7,266 nt of DNA from JBJEFI01 sp051873875 (GTDB lineage Bacteria > Bacillota > Bacilli > Bacillales > Bacillaceae_G). A program made the position numbers and the translations under genes. The stretch lies in NCBI GenBank assembly GCA_051873875.1, contig JBJEFI010000115.1, forward strand, positions 1 to 7,266, in the 5' to 3' direction. Below the pieces are notes generated by a model that was given only the letters and a program-made list of their open reading frames with translations, was not told the origin of the DNA and made no database searches. This document shows positions 5,395 through 7,266 of the stretch, one piece after another. Each line of letters opens with the position of its first letter. Position 1 is the stretch's first letter.

Positions 5395-6579
5395 ATGCGT
5401 GAGGTTGTTATTGTTAGCGCTGTCAGAACTGCGGTAGGATCTTTTATGGGTACTTTAAGCAATACGCCAGCTACTGAATTAGGTGGAATTGTAATTAAGG
5501 AAGCTGTAAAACGAGCAGGGATTACAGGGGAATTAGTTGACGAAGTCATTATGGGGAATGTTCTTCAAGCTGGTCTTGGGCAAGGGCCAGGTCGTCAAGC
5601 TGCATTAAATGCAGGTTTACCAATAGAAGTACCTTCCATGTCAATTAATAAATTGTGTGGATCTGGTTTAAAAACAGTTCATCTTGCAGCACAAGCGATT
5701 CAATCTGGTGAAGCAGATATTGTCGTTGCTGGTGGGATGGAAAATATGAGTGCAGCTCCGTATATACTTCCAAATGTCCGTAATGGATATCGAATGGGAG
5801 ATAAAACGATTGAAGATACGATGATTAAAGATGGGTTACAATGTGCAGTTAATCATTATCACATGGGTGTAACAGCAGAAAATCTTGCAGAGAAATACGA
5901 AATTACACGAGAAGAACAAGATGAATTCGCTGCAAGAAGTCAACAAAGAGCAGTAAAAGCCATCGAAGAAGGCAAATTTAAAGAAGAAATCGTACCAGTT
6001 GAAATTCCACAACGTAAAGGGGAACCAATTATCTTTGATACAGATGAATTCCCACGTGCTGGTGTGACAGCAGAGAAACTTGGTAAATTAAAACCAGCGT
6101 TTAAAAAAGGTGGAACGGTTACAGCCGGAAATGCCTCTGGTATCAACGATGGAGCAGCGGCACTTGTATTAATGAGTAGAGAAAAAGCAAATGAGCTTAA
6201 CATTAAACCAATGGCTGTGCTTAAATCCTTTGGTACAGCTGGGGTAGACCCTTCTATTATGGGTATTGGACCAGTTCCAGCTACAAAAAAAGCATTGGAA
6301 AAAGCAGGTCTTTCTATTAGTGACCTTGATTTAATTGAAGCCAATGAGGCCTTCGCAGCTCAAGCATTAGCCGTTGATCGTGAGTTAAAATTCCCAAGTG
6401 AAATTTTAAACGTAAATGGTGGAGCGATTGCTTTAGGTCATCCAATTGGCGCAAGTGGTGCTCGTGTTCTTGTAACGTTATTACATGAAATGAAACGTCG
6501 TGATGCTCGTCTTGGTTTGGCTACTTTATGTATCGGTGGCGGTCAAGGTGTTGCTGCGATTGTTGAGTTAGAAAAATAA
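5395..6579 (+). CDS. Acetyl-CoA C-acetyltransferase (thiolase II)
   Basis: This 394-residue protein has the usual length and all signatures of biosynthetic/degradative acetyl-CoA acetyltransferase (EC 2.3.1.9), which joins or splits acetoacetyl-CoA and two acetyl-CoA in the cytoplasm. The acyl-enzyme cysteine is C88 in SINKLCGSGLK. NEAF is at 317-320. The catalytic histidine is H349 in GGAIALGHPIGASGAR, and the second cysteine is C379 in LCIGGGQGVA. The N-terminus REVVIVSAVRTAVGSF and GGMENMSxAPY are also typical. Nothing is missing. The ribosome site GGGGGAG is 7 bases before the ATG. No other beta-oxidation or butyrate genes are in view, so the pathway (fatty-acid or acetoacetate breakdown, mevalonate supply, or C4 synthesis) cannot be assigned. 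Symbols used for such genes (thlA, atoB, mmgA, yhfS) cannot be separated here. It is divergent from the LysR gene, which is its most likely local regulator. Confidence 0.95.
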   Translation: MREVVIVSAVRTAVGSFMGTLSNTPATELGGIVIKEAVKRAGITGELVDEVIMGNVLQAGLGQGPGRQAALNAGLPIEVPSMSINKLCGSGLKTVHLAAQAIQSGEADIVVAGGMENMSAAPYILPNVRNGYRMGDKTIEDTMIKDGLQCAVNHYHMGVTAENLAEKYEITREEQDEFAARSQQRAVKAIEEGKFKEEIVPVEIPQRKGEPIIFDTDEFPRAGVTAEKLGKLKPAFKKGGTVTAGNASGINDGAAALVLMSREKANELNIKPMAVLKSFGTAGVDPSIMGIGPVPATKKALEKAGLSISDLDLIEANEAFAAQALAVDRELKFPSEILNVNGGAIALGHPIGASGARVLVTLLHEMKRRDARLGLATLCIGGGQGVAAIVELEK

Positions 6580-6605
6580 TAAAGTAAGCGGTAAGCGATA
6601 CGTAT

Positions 6606-6622
6606 AAAAGAACTCTTCTTTT
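6606..6622. terminator. Weak A/T-rich hairpin after the thiolase gene
   Basis: AAAAGAA and TTCTTTT form a 7-bp stem around CTC. The stem is A/T-rich and no separate T-run follows, so termination would be poor. The thiolase message may partly read through into the coat genes 81 bases downstream. Confidence 0.25.
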
Positions 6623-6660
6623 CACATTCTAACAACGAATGAGTAAAGGAGGGTTTTCTT

Positions 6661-6936
6661 GTGAAACCATTAACTGCCAAGGAATTAGAGTATATTGTAG
6701 ATTCCATGTCCAACGAAGATTTATTAATCAAACAATGTGTCGTTGCAGCAGCACAATCGTCAAATCCAGGTGTTAAACAGATTTGTCAGGAACTATTAGG
6801 GCAACATAAACAACATTATCAAACATTACTTAGCTTACTACAACAACATACGTCCATTGCCCCAAAAACACCACAAGAGGCAACACAAATGGAACAACAG
6901 CAACAGGCCCAAACAGCACAAAATCAAAATCAGTAA
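6661..6936 (+). CDS. CotF-like spore coat protein, small
   Basis: This 91-residue protein starts with GTG, supported by AAAGGAGG 8 bases upstream. Residues 1-65 form a predicted two-helix unit (LTAKELEYIVDSMSNEDLLI, then VKQICQELLGQHKQHYQTLLSLLQQH) like the spore coat CotF family (Coat_F; B. subtilis YraG/YraD-type proteins). Residues about 72-91 are a Gln-rich, low-complexity tail (EQQQQAQTAQNQNQ). The expected place is the coat of the forming endospore, made in the mother cell. Neither signal peptide nor membrane helix is present. It is followed 12 bases later by a second coat gene, so the two are very likely co-transcribed. I see no convincing sigma-E or sigma-K promoter in the 81 bases upstream. 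Assignment rests on family pattern recognition. Exact coat role is unknown. Confidence 0.82.
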   Translation: MKPLTAKELEYIVDSMSNEDLLIKQCVVAAAQSSNPGVKQICQELLGQHKQHYQTLLSLLQQHTSIAPKTPQEATQMEQQQQAQTAQNQNQ

Positions 6937-6948
6937 GGAGGTACATAT

Positions 6949-7260
6949 ATGACACAACAAAAGCCAATTCTTTCAGATGAAGATTTATTGTATACCATTC
7001 TAGCCAATTTAAAACGAACTAGCGGAGAATATGCAACGGCAACAACAGAGTCTAATTGTCCGGTTGTTCGCCAACAATTTTTAACACTGACACAAAGTAG
7101 TTTAGGACTACAAGGAAAGCTTTATAATTTTATGGCCCAGCACGGCATGTATAGTACATCTGCACCAACACTAGAATCGGATATTACAAAGCAAATTACG
7201 GAATATACACAAACCCAAACGCAAACAAATCAATTGGTACAGCAAAATTTACAGCAATAG
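6949..7260 (+). CDS. CotF-family spore coat protein
   Basis: This 103-residue protein reads LSDEDLLYTILANLKRTSGEYATATTESNCPVV, then RQQFLTLTQSSLGLQGKLYNFMAQHGMY. This is the Coat_F pattern: a ferritin-like helix pair ending in the typical FxxMxxxGMY phrase. The tail from about residue 75 is Thr/Gln-rich (ITEYTQTQTQTNQLVQQNLQQ), similar in style to the Gln-rich tail of the preceding protein. AAGGAGGT at 6935-6942 overlaps the stop codon of the upstream gene and is 7 bases (from GGAGG) before the ATG, so the pair is tightly coupled. It is predicted to be cytoplasmic in the mother cell and deposited on the spore. The TAG stop at 7258-7260 is just inside the window. The six bases after it are too few to interpret. 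Confidence 0.87.
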   Translation: MTQQKPILSDEDLLYTILANLKRTSGEYATATTESNCPVVRQQFLTLTQSSLGLQGKLYNFMAQHGMYSTSAPTLESDITKQITEYTQTQTQTNQLVQQNLQQ

Positions 7261-7266
7261 ATGTTG

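Noticed and set aside
5940..6344. Minus-strand open frame inside the thiolase gene
   Set aside because: It is a shadow of the thiolase codons; the plus-strand protein has all active-site motifs through this stretch.
6580..6660. Sigma-E or sigma-K promoter for the coat gene pair
   Set aside because: The stretch CGATACGTATAAAAG is faintly similar to sporulation -10 boxes, but it misses key positions and has no matching -35, so it is not called.

Overview
The window looks like chromosomal DNA of an endospore-forming, low-GC Bacillota, most likely a member of the Bacillaceae. The reasons are the strong AGGAGG-type ribosome binding sites, an NrnB-type DHH phosphoesterase closely resembling Bacillus subtilis YngD/NrnB, a CidR/YwbI-like LysR regulator, a BcrC-like PAP2 phosphatase, and two CotF-type spore coat genes at the right end. 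The sequence contains one run of 100 N at 1785-1884, which is an assembly gap.

Left part (1-2062). A metallo-beta-lactamase-fold hydrolase runs leftward and is cut by the window edge. Divergent from it, a good sigma-A promoter drives a gene for a secreted, lysine-rich, low-complexity protein of unknown function. The assembly gap falls inside this gene. The sequence on the two sides of the gap is open in different frames, so the N-run does not reflect the true length. A strong hairpin terminator closes the gene.

Middle part (2063-4172). nrnB (nano-RNA/oligoribonuclease) stands alone between terminators. It converges with a leftward PAP2-family membrane phosphatase that is probably an undecaprenyl-diphosphatase. 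Upstream of the PAP2 gene, on the plus strand, is a short decayed piece of DNA whose translation matches the extreme C-terminal tail of UvrA-type ATPases. It still carries its own terminator, which appears to be shared with the convergent LysR gene.

Right part (4173-7266). A LysR-type regulator and a 394-residue acetyl-CoA acetyltransferase (thiolase) are divergent across a 334-base intergenic region. That region is rich in candidate control signals: a lysR promoter, a palindrome with TTATTC repeats, a cre-like box, an inverted repeat, and a hairpin holding an orphan AGGAGG. The thiolase is followed closely by two small CotF-like coat genes 12 bases apart, which form an operon expected to be active during sporulation.

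No obviously new multi-gene system is present. The most unusual items are the UvrA-tail relic, the gap-interrupted lysine-rich secreted protein, the untranslated leader of the thiolase, and the paired small coat proteins.
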